NCBI GenBank assembly: GCA_965603205.1
Contig: CBFDCC010000007.1
Location: 62,001 to 126,000, forward strand
DNA length: 64,000 nt
DNA from: Temperatibacter sp965603205
GTDB lineage: Bacteria > Pseudomonadota > Alphaproteobacteria > Sphingomonadales > Kordiimonadaceae
Direction of reading: 5' to 3'
Both the position numbers and the translations under genes were made by a program. A model generated the notes under the pieces. The model was not told the DNA's origin. It did not search any database and saw only the letters and a list, made by a program, of their open reading frames with translations. Positions 49,546 through 58,574 of this stretch are shown in pieces; within the stretch, counting starts at the first letter, position 1; each line of letters begins with the position of its first letter.

Positions 49546-52341
49546 ATGTCTTTGGGAAAAAGCCTGTTAACAGGCGCGTTAGCGCTTGGTTTAGTTGCTT
49601 GTGGGCAACAAGATAATAGCGGTACTAGCGATAAAAAATCAGAACAAATAGTTAAATCAAAAATCGCGGATATGGAAGTTCATATCCCTTATAAGCAATT
49701 CACACTTGATAACGGCCTACGGGTTGTAGTCCATGAAGACCATAAAGCGCCTATCGTGGCTGTGAGCATATGGTATCATGTAGGTTCAAAAGACGAGCCA
49801 GAGGGCAAGACGGGCTTTGCCCATCTATTTGAGCATTTAATGTTTAATGGCTCAGAAAATTACGACGATGAATATTTTGGCCCATTTGAGGCTGCTGGTG
49901 TTACCGATATGAACGGTACTACTTGGTTCGACCGTACTAATTATTTTCAAAATATACCAACCCCTGCGCTAGATATGGCTATGTGGATGGAAAGCGACCG
50001 CATGGGACATTTGCTGGGCGCTGTAACACAGGAAAAATTAGACGAACAACGTGGTGTTGTTCAAAATGAAAAACGTCAAGGTGACAACCAGCCTTATGGG
50101 CAAACTGAATATCGCCAATTAGAAGGCATGTTCCCCATTGGTCATCCTTATCGCCACAGCACTATTGGTTCTATGGCTGATCTAGATGCGGCGTCACTGG
50201 ATGATGTTAAAGGTTGGTTTAAACAGTATTATGGTGCTGCCAATGCGGTGCTAGTGCTGGCTGGTGATATAACACCAGAAAAGGCCAAAGAACTGGCTGA
50301 GAAATATTTTGGTGATATTGCATCTGGTCCAGCGCTAAAACGTCATACATCATGGGTGCCTACCCACGCGCATAACACGGTTGAAGAATTAATCGACGGT
50401 AGTGCGCCAAATGTGCGGATCAATCGCAGCTGGGCTATTGCGGGTCGTGTGAGCAAAGATTCTAAGATTATGGCTGTTGCTGCTGATGTATTAGGTGGCG
50501 GCAAAAACAGTCGTCTTTATCAGGCGTTGGTTTATCAAAACCAATTAGCAACATCCGTATCTGTTTCAATGCAGCCGTTTGAGCTGACCAGTATGTTTGA
50601 AGTGCAGGTTGATATTAAACCGGGTGTTGAAGCAAGCAAGGTCGAAGAGATTTTAAATGCTGAGATGGCACGGTTTATAGCAGAAGGTCCAACAGCGAAC
50701 GAAGTTGAACGTGCTAAGACAAAAATCGTAGCCTCAACGGTTATGGGTCTAGAGAAAATTGGTGGTTTTGGTGGCAAAGCAACTGCGCTGGCGCGTGGTG
50801 AATTATATGCAGGCAACCCAAATCATTTATCTGAATCTGTTGGGCATATAAGCAATACAACGGCTGGCGAAGTAGCAGCGGTGACTAAACGTAACATCAG
50901 CGGTGGTTACTATCAGCTTACAACTAAGCCTGCGGCTAAATATATCGTGGCTGAGAGCAAGGTTGATCGCTCAAAATTACCAGCTGTTGGTGACATGCCG
51001 TCACTTATCTTCCCTGAGGTTAAAGAAGCAACACTGTCAAACGGTATGAAAGTATTATTGGCAACACGCAGTACTGTACCTGTTGTGAATATGAGCCTGC
51101 AATTTGATGCAGGGTATGCAGCTGACCAAGATAAAAAGCTTGGCACAGCTAGTTTTGCACTGGCCATGCTAGACGAAGGCACGCAGAGTAAAACTGCGCT
51201 AGAAATAGCGGCTGAAGCCGAGGGGCTTGGTGCGGGTATATCATCAGGATCAAATCTGGATATGAGCTCTGTTAGCCTGTCTACATTGAAGGTTACAATG
51301 GATGAGGCGCTTAGTCTTTACGCTGATGTTGTGCGCAACCCTGCCTTTGATAGTGCAGAAATTGAGCGTCTTCGTAAACGTTGGGTTGTCTCAATAGCAC
51401 AGGAAAAATCTCAACCTGTACAGCTGGCGTTACGCACATTGCCACCACTATTATATGGCGAAGGTCATGCTTACTCGTTGCCTTATACAGGTTCGGGTAC
51501 GGTTGCGTCGATTGAAAGCTTAACACGCGATGATTTGGTGAAGTTCCATAGCAACTGGATACGACCAGATAATGCCAAGATGGTCATCGTTGGCGATGTA
51601 ACATTGGATGAAGTTGTGCCAGCATTAGAGCGCGCCTTTGGTTCATGGAAAGCTGCATCAACTGCAGTGCCTGTGAAAAATATTACCAAGGTTAGCTTGC
51701 CTGCTAAAGGGCGTATCGTGATTATGGATAAGCCCGGTAGTTCACAGTCTGTGATACTGGCTAGTCATCTCATCCCCGGTACCGGTGATAGTGGTGCGGC
51801 CAATTTGGAAATGGCTAATAATATTCTCGGCGGTGAATTTACATCACGGGTGAATATGAACCTGCGTGAAGATAAACATTGGTCTTATGGTGCTTTCACC
51901 ATTACCTTTGGTGCGCGTGGTCAACGTATGTGGTTAGTTTACGCACCTGTTCAAACGGACAAGACAAAGGAATCTATGGCTGAACTTGTTAATGAGGTTA
52001 CAAATTATCTTGGTTCAAGCCCAGCCACACAAGGCGAACTAGACCGTATGATTTCTAATAAGACTAACAAGTTACCGGGACAGTTTGAAACGGCTGCGTC
52101 AGTGCTTGGGTCCTTAAATAGCAATATCAGATACGGTCGTGCGCTAGATTATGTCACCACATTGCCTGAAATGTATAAGGCGATGAAGGTTGAAGATATT
52201 CAGGCTGCTGCCAGTGCATTTGAAACAGATAAACTGACATGGCTCATTGTTGGTGATCGTAGTAAGATAGAGGCGGGTATCCGCGAACTTAATCTTGGTG
52301 ACGTTGAGGTCTGGGACATTAACGGTAATAAATTAGACTAA
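49546..52341 (+). CDS. M16-family metallopeptidase, lipoprotein
   Basis: GGAGGG precedes the ATG at 49546 (a TTG lies one codon before). The signal peptide ends in a lipobox (ALALGLVAC), so it is anchored in the outer membrane or periplasm. The active-site HxxEH is HLFEHLMF (about residue 105), with the downstream Glu in EQRGVVQNEKRQ. A second M16-like repeat occupies the C-terminal half (LSNGMKVLLATRSTVPVVNMSLQF ...) and lacks HxxEH, as is normal for double-domain pitrilysin-type proteins of about 930 residues. It is a likely peptide-degrading enzyme. Confidence 0.92.
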   Translation: MSLGKSLLTGALALGLVACGQQDNSGTSDKKSEQIVKSKIADMEVHIPYKQFTLDNGLRVVVHEDHKAPIVAVSIWYHVGSKDEPEGKTGFAHLFEHLMFNGSENYDDEYFGPFEAAGVTDMNGTTWFDRTNYFQNIPTPALDMAMWMESDRMGHLLGAVTQEKLDEQRGVVQNEKRQGDNQPYGQTEYRQLEGMFPIGHPYRHSTIGSMADLDAASLDDVKGWFKQYYGAANAVLVLAGDITPEKAKELAEKYFGDIASGPALKRHTSWVPTHAHNTVEELIDGSAPNVRINRSWAIAGRVSKDSKIMAVAADVLGGGKNSRLYQALVYQNQLATSVSVSMQPFELTSMFEVQVDIKPGVEASKVEEILNAEMARFIAEGPTANEVERAKTKIVASTVMGLEKIGGFGGKATALARGELYAGNPNHLSESVGHISNTTAGEVAAVTKRNISGGYYQLTTKPAAKYIVAESKVDRSKLPAVGDMPSLIFPEVKEATLSNGMKVLLATRSTVPVVNMSLQFDAGYAADQDKKLGTASFALAMLDEGTQSKTALEIAAEAEGLGAGISSGSNLDMSSVSLSTLKVTMDEALSLYADVVRNPAFDSAEIERLRKRWVVSIAQEKSQPVQLALRTLPPLLYGEGHAYSLPYTGSGTVASIESLTRDDLVKFHSNWIRPDNAKMVIVGDVTLDEVVPALERAFGSWKAASTAVPVKNITKVSLPAKGRIVIMDKPGSSQSVILASHLIPGTGDSGAANLEMANNILGGEFTSRVNMNLREDKHWSYGAFTITFGARGQRMWLVYAPVQTDKTKESMAELVNEVTNYLGSSPATQGELDRMISNKTNKLPGQFETAASVLGSLNSNIRYGRALDYVTTLPEMYKAMKVEDIQAAASAFETDKLTWLIVGDRSKIEAGIRELNLGDVEVWDINGNKLD

Positions 52342-52370
52342 TGGTCTGATCCTATTACCAAAATAAAATA

Positions 52371-52399
52371 ATAGGCAGCGTGGTAATCGCGCTGCCTAT
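52371..52399. terminator. Hairpin after M16 gene
   Basis: ATAGGCAGCG (52371-52380) and CGCTGCCTAT (52390-52399) form a perfect 10-bp stem with a 9-base loop. No T-run follows. It separates the M16 gene from the valine operon. Confidence 0.55.
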
Positions 52400-52402
52400 G
52401 TT

Positions 52403-52446
52403 AAAGTAATATGAAGCAAAGTATAATGAGCCAAAGTAATATGAGG
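52403..52446 (+). repeat. Three tandem 15-bp direct repeats upstream of valine operon
   Basis: AAAGTAATATGA (52403), AAAGTATAATGA (52418) and AAAGTAATATGA (52433) recur at exactly 15-base spacing. The last unit merges into the Shine-Dalgarno (GAGGATG) of the acyl-CoA dehydrogenase gene. Each unit contains an in-frame ATG, opening a 17-codon ORF that overlaps the gene start. Confidence 0.6.
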
Positions 52447-52453
52447 ATGAAAA

Positions 52454-53593
52454 ATGGACTTTAACTTAAATGAAGATCAGATCGCTATTCGCGATATGGC
52501 GCGTCAGTTTGCCGAAGACCGTATCGTACCAAATGCAGCTGAGTGGGATGAAAAACACATTTGGCCACGTGATATTCAGGCAGAAGTTGGCGAGCTTGGT
52601 TTTGGCGCTATTTTTATTGATGAAGAGTTGGGTGGGTGCGGTCTGAGCCGTGTTGAAACAGCTTTGATTTTTGAGCAGTTGTCCTATGGCTGTCCGTCTA
52701 CGGCTGCGATGTTCTCTATTCATAATATGGCAGCAGGCATGATAGCCAAATATGGCAGTGATGCAGTTAAGTCAAAGTTTTTACCTAAACTGATAACGCT
52801 TGAACATATTGCCAGCTATTGCTTAACGGAGCCAAGCGCAGGTTCTGACGCAGGTAGCATCAAAACCAAAGCTGTCAAAGATGGTGATGATTACATCCTA
52901 AATGGGGCAAAGGCATTTATCTCAGGGTCTGGTGATAGTGAAATATATGTGGTGATGGCCCGCACGAGTGATGATGGCGCACGCGGTATTACCTGTTTCG
53001 TCGTTGAAAAGGGCACAGAAGGCCTTTCCTTTGGTGCGCGTGAAAAGAAAATGGGCTGGAACTGTCAACGTACAGCATCAGTGATGTTTGATGATTGCCG
53101 TATTCCTGCTGAAAACATGGTTGGTGCAGTCGGAGGAGGCTTCAAGATCGCCATGCAAGGCTTAGATGGTGGTCGATTAAATATCGCGGCTTGTGCGCTT
53201 GGTGGTGCACAGCGCGCTTATGAAGAGGCTATTAAATACGTTAAAGAACGCAAGCAGTTTGGCAAGGTCATCGCTGATTTCCAAAATACACAGTTCCGCA
53301 TTGCAGATATGGCAAGCGAGCTAGAAGCGTGTCGTTTGATGCTTTATAGTGCGTCGCAAAAAGTATCTAACGGCGCTCATGACGCTACGAGTGCAGCGGC
53401 TATGGCGAAACGTTTCATTACTGATACATGCTTTAAAGTGGCTAATGACGCGCTGCAATTATTTGGTGGTTACGGGTATCTATCTGATTATCCAGCTGAA
53501 AAAATCGTTCGTGATCTGCGCGTGCACCAAATCCTAGAGGGCACAAACGAGATTATGCGCCTGATTGTTTCCCGCGATATTTTAAAGGACTAA
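52454..53593 (+). CDS. Acyl-CoA dehydrogenase, probably isobutyryl-CoA type
   Basis: The 379-residue flavoprotein has the ACAD sequence: YCLTEPSAGSDAGSIKTKA for FAD and substrate, ISGSGDSEIYVVMART, ERKQFGKVIADFQNTQF, QLFGGYGYLSDYPAEKIVRDLRVHQILEGTNEI with the catalytic Glu. Position directly before 3-hydroxyisobutyryl-CoA hydrolase and mmsB makes isobutyryl-CoA dehydrogenase of valine degradation the best guess, but a short-branched-chain enzyme is possible. The stop codon overlaps the next start (TAATG). Confidence 0.9.
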   Translation: MDFNLNEDQIAIRDMARQFAEDRIVPNAAEWDEKHIWPRDIQAEVGELGFGAIFIDEELGGCGLSRVETALIFEQLSYGCPSTAAMFSIHNMAAGMIAKYGSDAVKSKFLPKLITLEHIASYCLTEPSAGSDAGSIKTKAVKDGDDYILNGAKAFISGSGDSEIYVVMARTSDDGARGITCFVVEKGTEGLSFGAREKKMGWNCQRTASVMFDDCRIPAENMVGAVGGGFKIAMQGLDGGRLNIAACALGGAQRAYEEAIKYVKERKQFGKVIADFQNTQFRIADMASELEACRLMLYSASQKVSNGAHDATSAAAMAKRFITDTCFKVANDALQLFGGYGYLSDYPAEKIVRDLRVHQILEGTNEIMRLIVSRDILKD

Positions 53594-54654
53594 TGAGTAT
53601 GTCAGACTTTGACGAGGTATTATTTGAAAACCGTGGTTCCATAGGGTTAATCACCTTAAATCGTCCACGTGCACTAAATTCACTAACCCACGCAATGGCG
53701 GTGGCGATTTATGACCAGCTAAACTTATGGGCTGATGACGAGAGCGTAGATGCTGTTGTTGTGATAGGCGAGGGCGAGAAGGCCTTTTGCGCGGGCGGTG
53801 ACGTGGTCAAGGTAAGCCAGTCTTATCAAGACGGTACAGACGAGTGGCGTGCATTTTTCCATGATGAGTATTTAATGAATATAGCCATCGAAGAGTTTCC
53901 AAAACCTTATATCAGTCTCGTTGATGGTATCACCATGGGCGGCGGCGTTGGAGTGTCTATACCCGGTGATTTTTGGGTTGCGACTGAGAAAACAATGTTT
54001 GCTATGCCAGAGACTGGCCTTGGCCTAATCCCAGATGTGGGCGGCGGCTGGTTCTTGCCGCGTATCCCAGGTGAGATTGGCATGTATCTAGCGCTAACAG
54101 GTGCGCGGATGAAGGCACCTGATTTATACGGTTTTGGTCTTGCAACGCATGTTGTGACTAGCGAACAGGTACCAGCAATCATTGCTGCGCTCTCTACTGC
54201 TGATATCGAAGATAATGATGATGTCGCTGAAATATTAAATGGTTTTCACAGTGACCCCGCAGATGCGCCTTTGGCGGAGCATGTTAATGCTATTGATGAT
54301 ATTTTCAGCGACTGCAGCGTCGAGGCTATTTTAGCTAGCCTAATGAAAAATGGCAGCGAATGGGCACTAAAACAGCATAAGATTATGATGACCAAGTCGC
54401 CTATGTCGATGAAAGTTAGCTTTGAACAACTACGTCGTGGTGCACGGATGTCTACTTTCCGTGACAATATGATCATGGAGTTCCGCTTGGTTTGTAATCT
54501 TGTGGAAGCAAATGATTTTCATGAGGGCGTTAGGGCTATTCTCATTGATAAGGATAATACGCCCCATTGGTCACCAGAGACACTTGCAGAAATAACAGAA
54601 GAAGATATTGAATCCTTCTTTGCCCCGCTTAATAAAGATTTAGTAATAAAGTAA
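53593..54654 (+). CDS. 3-hydroxyisobutyryl-CoA hydrolase (crotonase fold)
   Basis: The 353-residue length and motifs fit HIBYL-CoA hydrolase rather than plain enoyl-CoA hydratase: GSIGLITLNRPRALNSLTHAMA, FCAGGDVVK for the oxyanion hole, ITMGGGVGVSIPGDFWVATEKTMFAMPETGLGLIPDVGG with the catalytic Glu/Asp, and FLPRIPGEIGMYLALTGARM. It releases 3-hydroxyisobutyrate, substrate of the next gene product. The ATG overlaps the acyl-CoA dehydrogenase stop. Confidence 0.88.
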   Translation: MSMSDFDEVLFENRGSIGLITLNRPRALNSLTHAMAVAIYDQLNLWADDESVDAVVVIGEGEKAFCAGGDVVKVSQSYQDGTDEWRAFFHDEYLMNIAIEEFPKPYISLVDGITMGGGVGVSIPGDFWVATEKTMFAMPETGLGLIPDVGGGWFLPRIPGEIGMYLALTGARMKAPDLYGFGLATHVVTSEQVPAIIAALSTADIEDNDDVAEILNGFHSDPADAPLAEHVNAIDDIFSDCSVEAILASLMKNGSEWALKQHKIMMTKSPMSMKVSFEQLRRGARMSTFRDNMIMEFRLVCNLVEANDFHEGVRAILIDKDNTPHWSPETLAEITEEDIESFFAPLNKDLVIK

Positions 54655-54666
54655 AGGAATAACATT

Positions 54667-55551
54667 ATGACAACTGTAGCATTTATTGGCCTTGGAAATA
54701 TGGGGCTACCAATGGCAAAAAATTTAGTTGGCGCTGGCTTTGATGTTCAGGGCTTTGATCTAAGCGCAGATTTGTGCGCTAGCCTAGATGCTGCTGGTGG
54801 TAAAGGGTTTTCAGATATGGCGGCCGCTGTATCGAACGCTGACGCTGTTGTGACTATGCTGCCTAATGGTAATATTGTTAAAAATGTTTATCTGGGCGGC
54901 GATGGTATTTTAGCGAGTGCTAAAAAGGGCGCTCTACTCATCGATAGCTCAACCATTGATGTGGAGACCGCCCGTGAAGTGGCTGCGGCTGCCGCTGGGG
55001 TTGGGTTCAAGATGGTAGACGCACCAGTATCTGGCGGCATTAGCGGCGCTGCTGCTGGCACATTAGCCTTTATGATTGGCGGAGCAGACGCTGATGTGGA
55101 ACAGGCTAAAGTGATTATCGACCCAATGGCGGGCAAGATGGTGCATGCTGGCGGTAGTGGCAACGGCCAAGCGGCAAAGATATGTAACAATATGGCGTTA
55201 GCTATTCAGATGATCAGCATGGGCGAGGCTTTCAATCTTGGCAGGTCGCTGGGTGTTGAGGATCAGGTTTTATATGATATTATGTCTGGTGCATCAGCGC
55301 AGTGTTGGTCATTAACTACCTATTGCCCTGTGCCAGGTCCCGTGCCGACGTCGCCAGCTAATAATGACTATGAGCCGGGCTTTGCAACAGCTTTGATGCA
55401 TAAGGATTTAGGCCTAGCTATGGAAGCCGCTTCGGGCGTGAATGCAAATACCCCGCTTGGTAAAATGTCAGCGGATCTATATGCTCAAATGGCAGATAGC
55501 GACATGGGCGATAAAGATTTCTCAGGGATGATTAATTTTTTAAGGAAGTAG
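54667..55551 (+). CDS. mmsB: 3-hydroxyisobutyrate dehydrogenase
   Basis: It oxidises 3-hydroxyisobutyrate to methylmalonate semialdehyde, the substrate of MmsA. The NAD site is FIGLGNMGLPMAKNLVGAGFDVQGFD, the signature DAPVSGGISGAAAGTLAFMIGG is at residues ~120-141, and the catalytic Lys is in GQAAKICNNMALAIQMI. The length is 294 residues, normal. The final 20 bases overlap the 3' end of the convergent DUF885 gene. Confidence 0.93.
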   Translation: MTTVAFIGLGNMGLPMAKNLVGAGFDVQGFDLSADLCASLDAAGGKGFSDMAAAVSNADAVVTMLPNGNIVKNVYLGGDGILASAKKGALLIDSSTIDVETAREVAAAAAGVGFKMVDAPVSGGISGAAAGTLAFMIGGADADVEQAKVIIDPMAGKMVHAGGSGNGQAAKICNNMALAIQMISMGEAFNLGRSLGVEDQVLYDIMSGASAQCWSLTTYCPVPGPVPTSPANNDYEPGFATALMHKDLGLAMEAASGVNANTPLGKMSADLYAQMADSDMGDKDFSGMINFLRK

Positions 55552-57352
55552 CAATCCATGCAGTGATCTTATCTTCTAGAAGGTTAAGCGGCATCGCACC
55601 ACTTTCTAGGATGCGATCATGAAAAACACGGATGTCAAATGCATCCCCTAGGGCTTCGCGGGCACGCTCGCGGAGCTCTACTATTTTTAACTCTCCAAGC
55701 TTATAACCAAGCGCCTGTCCCGGCCAAACCACATAGCGCTCGATCTCACTCGTGGCTTCTGATATGTGATTACCTTCGGTGTCCATCGAATATTTGATTG
55801 CTCTCTCGCGGCTCCACCCCAGTGCGTGCATACCTGTATCAACCACAAGACGTACGGCGCGGTGAAGCTCGGCTTGCAAGCGACCAATATCATCTACAGG
55901 ATCATCCTTATATATACCCATGTCAGAGGCTAAACGCTCTGCATATAATCCCCAACCTTCGCCCATGGCGTTGCTGTAAAAAATGGTACTGAGGATTGGC
56001 TGGTCATCCCCCATGCTAAGAATAGTTTGCAGGTGGTGTCCTGGATTTGTTTCGTGATACGTCAGTGTCTGTAATGTATAGGATGGAGTAGCCGCCGTGT
56101 CATATAGGCTGATCCAAAAGGTGCCAAGACGTTTGCCGTCTTGTGATGGTGCGTCATAAAAGGCGCCAGGCGTTGCGGCGGCTTGATGGTCAGGTACAGC
56201 CTTAATGGCAACTTTTTGATCAGGTAGTTTACCAAAGTATTTAGGTAGCTCTGCGTCAGCCAGCGCTAAGTCAACTCGTATATCATCCAACATCTGAGCT
56301 TTGCCCTCAGCTGTATTGGGATACAGGTATTTAGGGTCGTTGAGCATTATGGTCATACGCTCTCCCACAGTGCCTGTTTTAAGCCCAGTTTTGTTTAACA
56401 ACACATCCATTTCTGCTGTGATACGTTTTACCTCTGCTAAGCCAAGCGCGTGGATATCTTCAGGCGTTCGGTTCGTATCCGTCATATGGGTAATCATACT
56501 TTGATAGAAGGCCTTGCCGTTCGGTAATCTACTGATACCTGCTTCATGGGTTGCCAGTGGTTTAATAGCCTCTAATGCAGAGATCAATTTGCGATTGGCT
56601 TTATAATAACCCTCTTCCACCATCGTTATGGCGAGTAGTTTATATGATTTGGCGCGCGGCACATCATTTTTAGCTAATCTGGATGCATAGCTATTGATGA
56701 GAGGGTGTGCTTTAACGGCTGGTTTAATGAGCAGCTTTAGGCTTTTTATGGTCTTTCTGATAACAAAATCAGGCGCAATAACGCCCAAGTCTTTATCGGC
56801 ATTCATTTTTTCTATTAAACCGTCAATCATTCTTGGATATTCAGCTAATCGACTAAGGAAAGCTTTTGCTTCATCTTCGTTTGTGACAACAAATTTATCT
56901 TCCATGATTGTAGGAAATTCAACATGTGGTCCTGATAAGTGGCTAACAGCATATGGCAAAAACCAATTGCCATATTCACCAACTATGGATCCATACTCCA
57001 CTGTAGATGCAGGTAGATAAGCGCCGCTTACTTCAGTTTTAATCAGTCCAAACGTCAGACGTTGATTGTCGTTAAGTGTGTTAATATCAATAGCATCTAA
57101 TTTGGTTAGTATGGATTTCATCATGTCGCGTCGTCTTGCTTCTGATGCAGGATCAAAATGACCCAGCGATGACATAATGCCTTTCCCAGCGTTGCTATCA
57201 GGAATACCATAGAGTGTGGCAATCATTGGACGTTCCTGAAAATAATCTTGGCTCAACGCTTTCATCTGTTCTGAAAAATTAGGAGAGGTAGCACTTGCTT
57301 GAGTCGTCAGCGTGCTCAGTGACAGAAGAGACGCAATGAAAATATTTTTCAT
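55532..57352 (-). CDS. Secreted DUF885-family metallopeptidase-like protein
   Basis: The start at 57352 opens a signal peptide (MKNIFIASLLSLSTLTTQASA). The ~606-residue protein has the DUF885 catalytic-looking motif YHETNPGHHLQ (HExxxGHH) near residue 470 and EGWGLYAERLASDMG after it, the zinc-ligand arrangement of this family. ARREALGDAFDIRVFHDRILESGAMPL at the end is conserved. DUF885 members are thought to be metallopeptidases, but few are characterised. The gene ends inside mmsB by 20 bases, tail to tail. Confidence 0.88.
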   Translation of the reverse strand: MKNIFIASLLSLSTLTTQASATSPNFSEQMKALSQDYFQERPMIATLYGIPDSNAGKGIMSSLGHFDPASEARRRDMMKSILTKLDAIDINTLNDNQRLTFGLIKTEVSGAYLPASTVEYGSIVGEYGNWFLPYAVSHLSGPHVEFPTIMEDKFVVTNEDEAKAFLSRLAEYPRMIDGLIEKMNADKDLGVIAPDFVIRKTIKSLKLLIKPAVKAHPLINSYASRLAKNDVPRAKSYKLLAITMVEEGYYKANRKLISALEAIKPLATHEAGISRLPNGKAFYQSMITHMTDTNRTPEDIHALGLAEVKRITAEMDVLLNKTGLKTGTVGERMTIMLNDPKYLYPNTAEGKAQMLDDIRVDLALADAELPKYFGKLPDQKVAIKAVPDHQAAATPGAFYDAPSQDGKRLGTFWISLYDTAATPSYTLQTLTYHETNPGHHLQTILSMGDDQPILSTIFYSNAMGEGWGLYAERLASDMGIYKDDPVDDIGRLQAELHRAVRLVVDTGMHALGWSRERAIKYSMDTEGNHISEATSEIERYVVWPGQALGYKLGELKIVELRERAREALGDAFDIRVFHDRILESGAMPLNLLEDKITAWIATSLKN

Positions 57353-57416
57353 GGATAAAAACCTTATAGAATTAAATAATAGTGAAACCCTATGGTTTGT
57401 AGCTAATAAGTCAACA

Positions 57417-57447
57417 AATAAAAGGCCCGCTAAAAAAGCAGGCCTTT
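57417..57447 (-). terminator. Rho-independent terminator of LuxR-type regulator gene
   Basis: Read on the minus strand, AAAGGCCTGC-TTTTTTA-GCGGGCCTTT with one T-G wobble is followed by TATTTGTT. It lies just downstream of the regulator stop codon. Confidence 0.75.
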
Positions 57448-57457
57448 GGTTTGTCAA

Positions 57458-58186
57458 TCAGTAGGTAACTGCCATTGGTTGCTCGCCATTAGCAGTGTTA
57501 TAATGCGTGTTGATAGGGGCAGAGGCACGATCAAATGCAGAATACCGAATAACGGCTTGCGTTCGGTTTGACACACCCATCACTTTAAAGATTGCGTGCA
57601 TATGTGCTTTAACAGTGCCTTCAGCGATACCAAGGCGTGCAGCTATCTCTTTGTTTGGTAGGCCGTCGGCAGCCATGGCTAAAATTTGACGCTGGCGGAA
57701 TGACAGGCGCTCTAATTTTGGCAATTCACTGTTGGTTTGCTGTGGATTGCTTTCCTTGGCTGAACGCAGGGCTGACATAACATCAGGTGTTGATGGTTTA
57801 CGGCTTGCAGCTGACAGGTTATCGCACGGCAGGCGCATGGCCCGTCTAATGGTCGTTACTGTTTGTGTGATACTGCTATCGCGTGGTAGCAACTCTATAC
57901 CAGTTTCTTTGACACGAAGTATTGCGGGGTTTTCTTTGTTAAAGAAGACAACAACAGCAGCAGAAGGATATAGTCTTCTGACTAGATGAACCCACTGACC
58001 ACCATCTTTACCCAATTGCAAGGGTGTTAGTACAATCAAATCAATAGAATCGTTGTTGGCTGTTAAGCTAAGAAAATCATGCTCGTTAGCTGCTTCTAAA
58101 ATATCAGTAAAGGGACCTGTGACGGAAATAACTTCTCTGAGTGAGAGTCTAAATAGTTCTTCTGTATCAACGATTAGGGCTTTCAT
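57458..58186 (-). CDS. LuxR/NarL-type regulator with degenerate receiver domain
   Basis: The C-terminal DNA-binding domain is a clear LuxR helix-turn-helix (LSFRQRQILAMAADGLPNKEIAARLGIAEGTVKAHMHAIF, about residues 165-205). The N-terminal ~115 residues follow a receiver fold, but the phospho-acceptor Asp is Thr54 (IVLTPLQL), one of the acidic pair is lost (VDTEELFR), and the conserved Lys is in PRDSS with Arg. So phosphorylation is unlikely, and activity may depend on dimerisation or a ligand. It is divergent from the arginine catabolism operon across a 388-base gap, a suggestive position for its regulator. Confidence 0.85.
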   Translation of the reverse strand: MKALIVDTEELFRLSLREVISVTGPFTDILEAANEHDFLSLTANNDSIDLIVLTPLQLGKDGGQWVHLVRRLYPSAAVVVFFNKENPAILRVKETGIELLPRDSSITQTVTTIRRAMRLPCDNLSAASRKPSTPDVMSALRSAKESNPQQTNSELPKLERLSFRQRQILAMAADGLPNKEIAARLGIAEGTVKAHMHAIFKVMGVSNRTQAVIRYSAFDRASAPINTHYNTANGEQPMAVTY

Positions 58187-58574
58187 GTGATCTATCCTCT
58201 TTGATCTTATTATTATTGCTTAAAAGCTACCCAAATATTTTTGTTATTATCTATAACGTTGAAGCTTTTTTTATTATATTGCTTCTTTGGTTTAGCTTTA
58301 GCTGCGCTGTCTTTTATATTTTTGTGAGTATAGATTACCTTTTTTTAACGCAATAGGCAATCTTCTGCGATGAAGTGAGGTGAATTCGCGACAAGACGAA
58401 AGTTATAACTGAAATTTCATGATAAACGCGCAGTGATGCTTTAGTTTCAAGCTGGATTTGAAAAGACTTGACGACCAGCTTTTGTTTCGGTAGGTGAATA
58501 TATAGGGAATAGAGCGCATTCCTGCTGGCAGGTTTTGTCATGTCGGCGTCTAGCGCTGCTTCAAAAGTGAAGAA
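58187..58574. other. Intergenic region between LuxR-type regulator and ast operon
   Basis: About 390 bases without a supportable gene; the short frame at 58335-58541 has no Shine-Dalgarno or domain. It should carry both divergent promoters. A T-rich half (58200-58330) adjoins the regulator. TTGACG at 58470 and the small stem CCTGC-TG-GCAGG followed by TTTTG (near 58520) are visible, but no clean promoter pair. Confidence 0.4.

Noticed and set aside
53593..54654. Plain enoyl-CoA hydratase
   Set aside because: The 353-residue length and operon context fit 3-hydroxyisobutyryl-CoA hydrolase better.
58335..58541. 68-residue frame in the gap before the ast operon
   Set aside because: No Shine-Dalgarno, no recognisable domain, composition like intergenic DNA.
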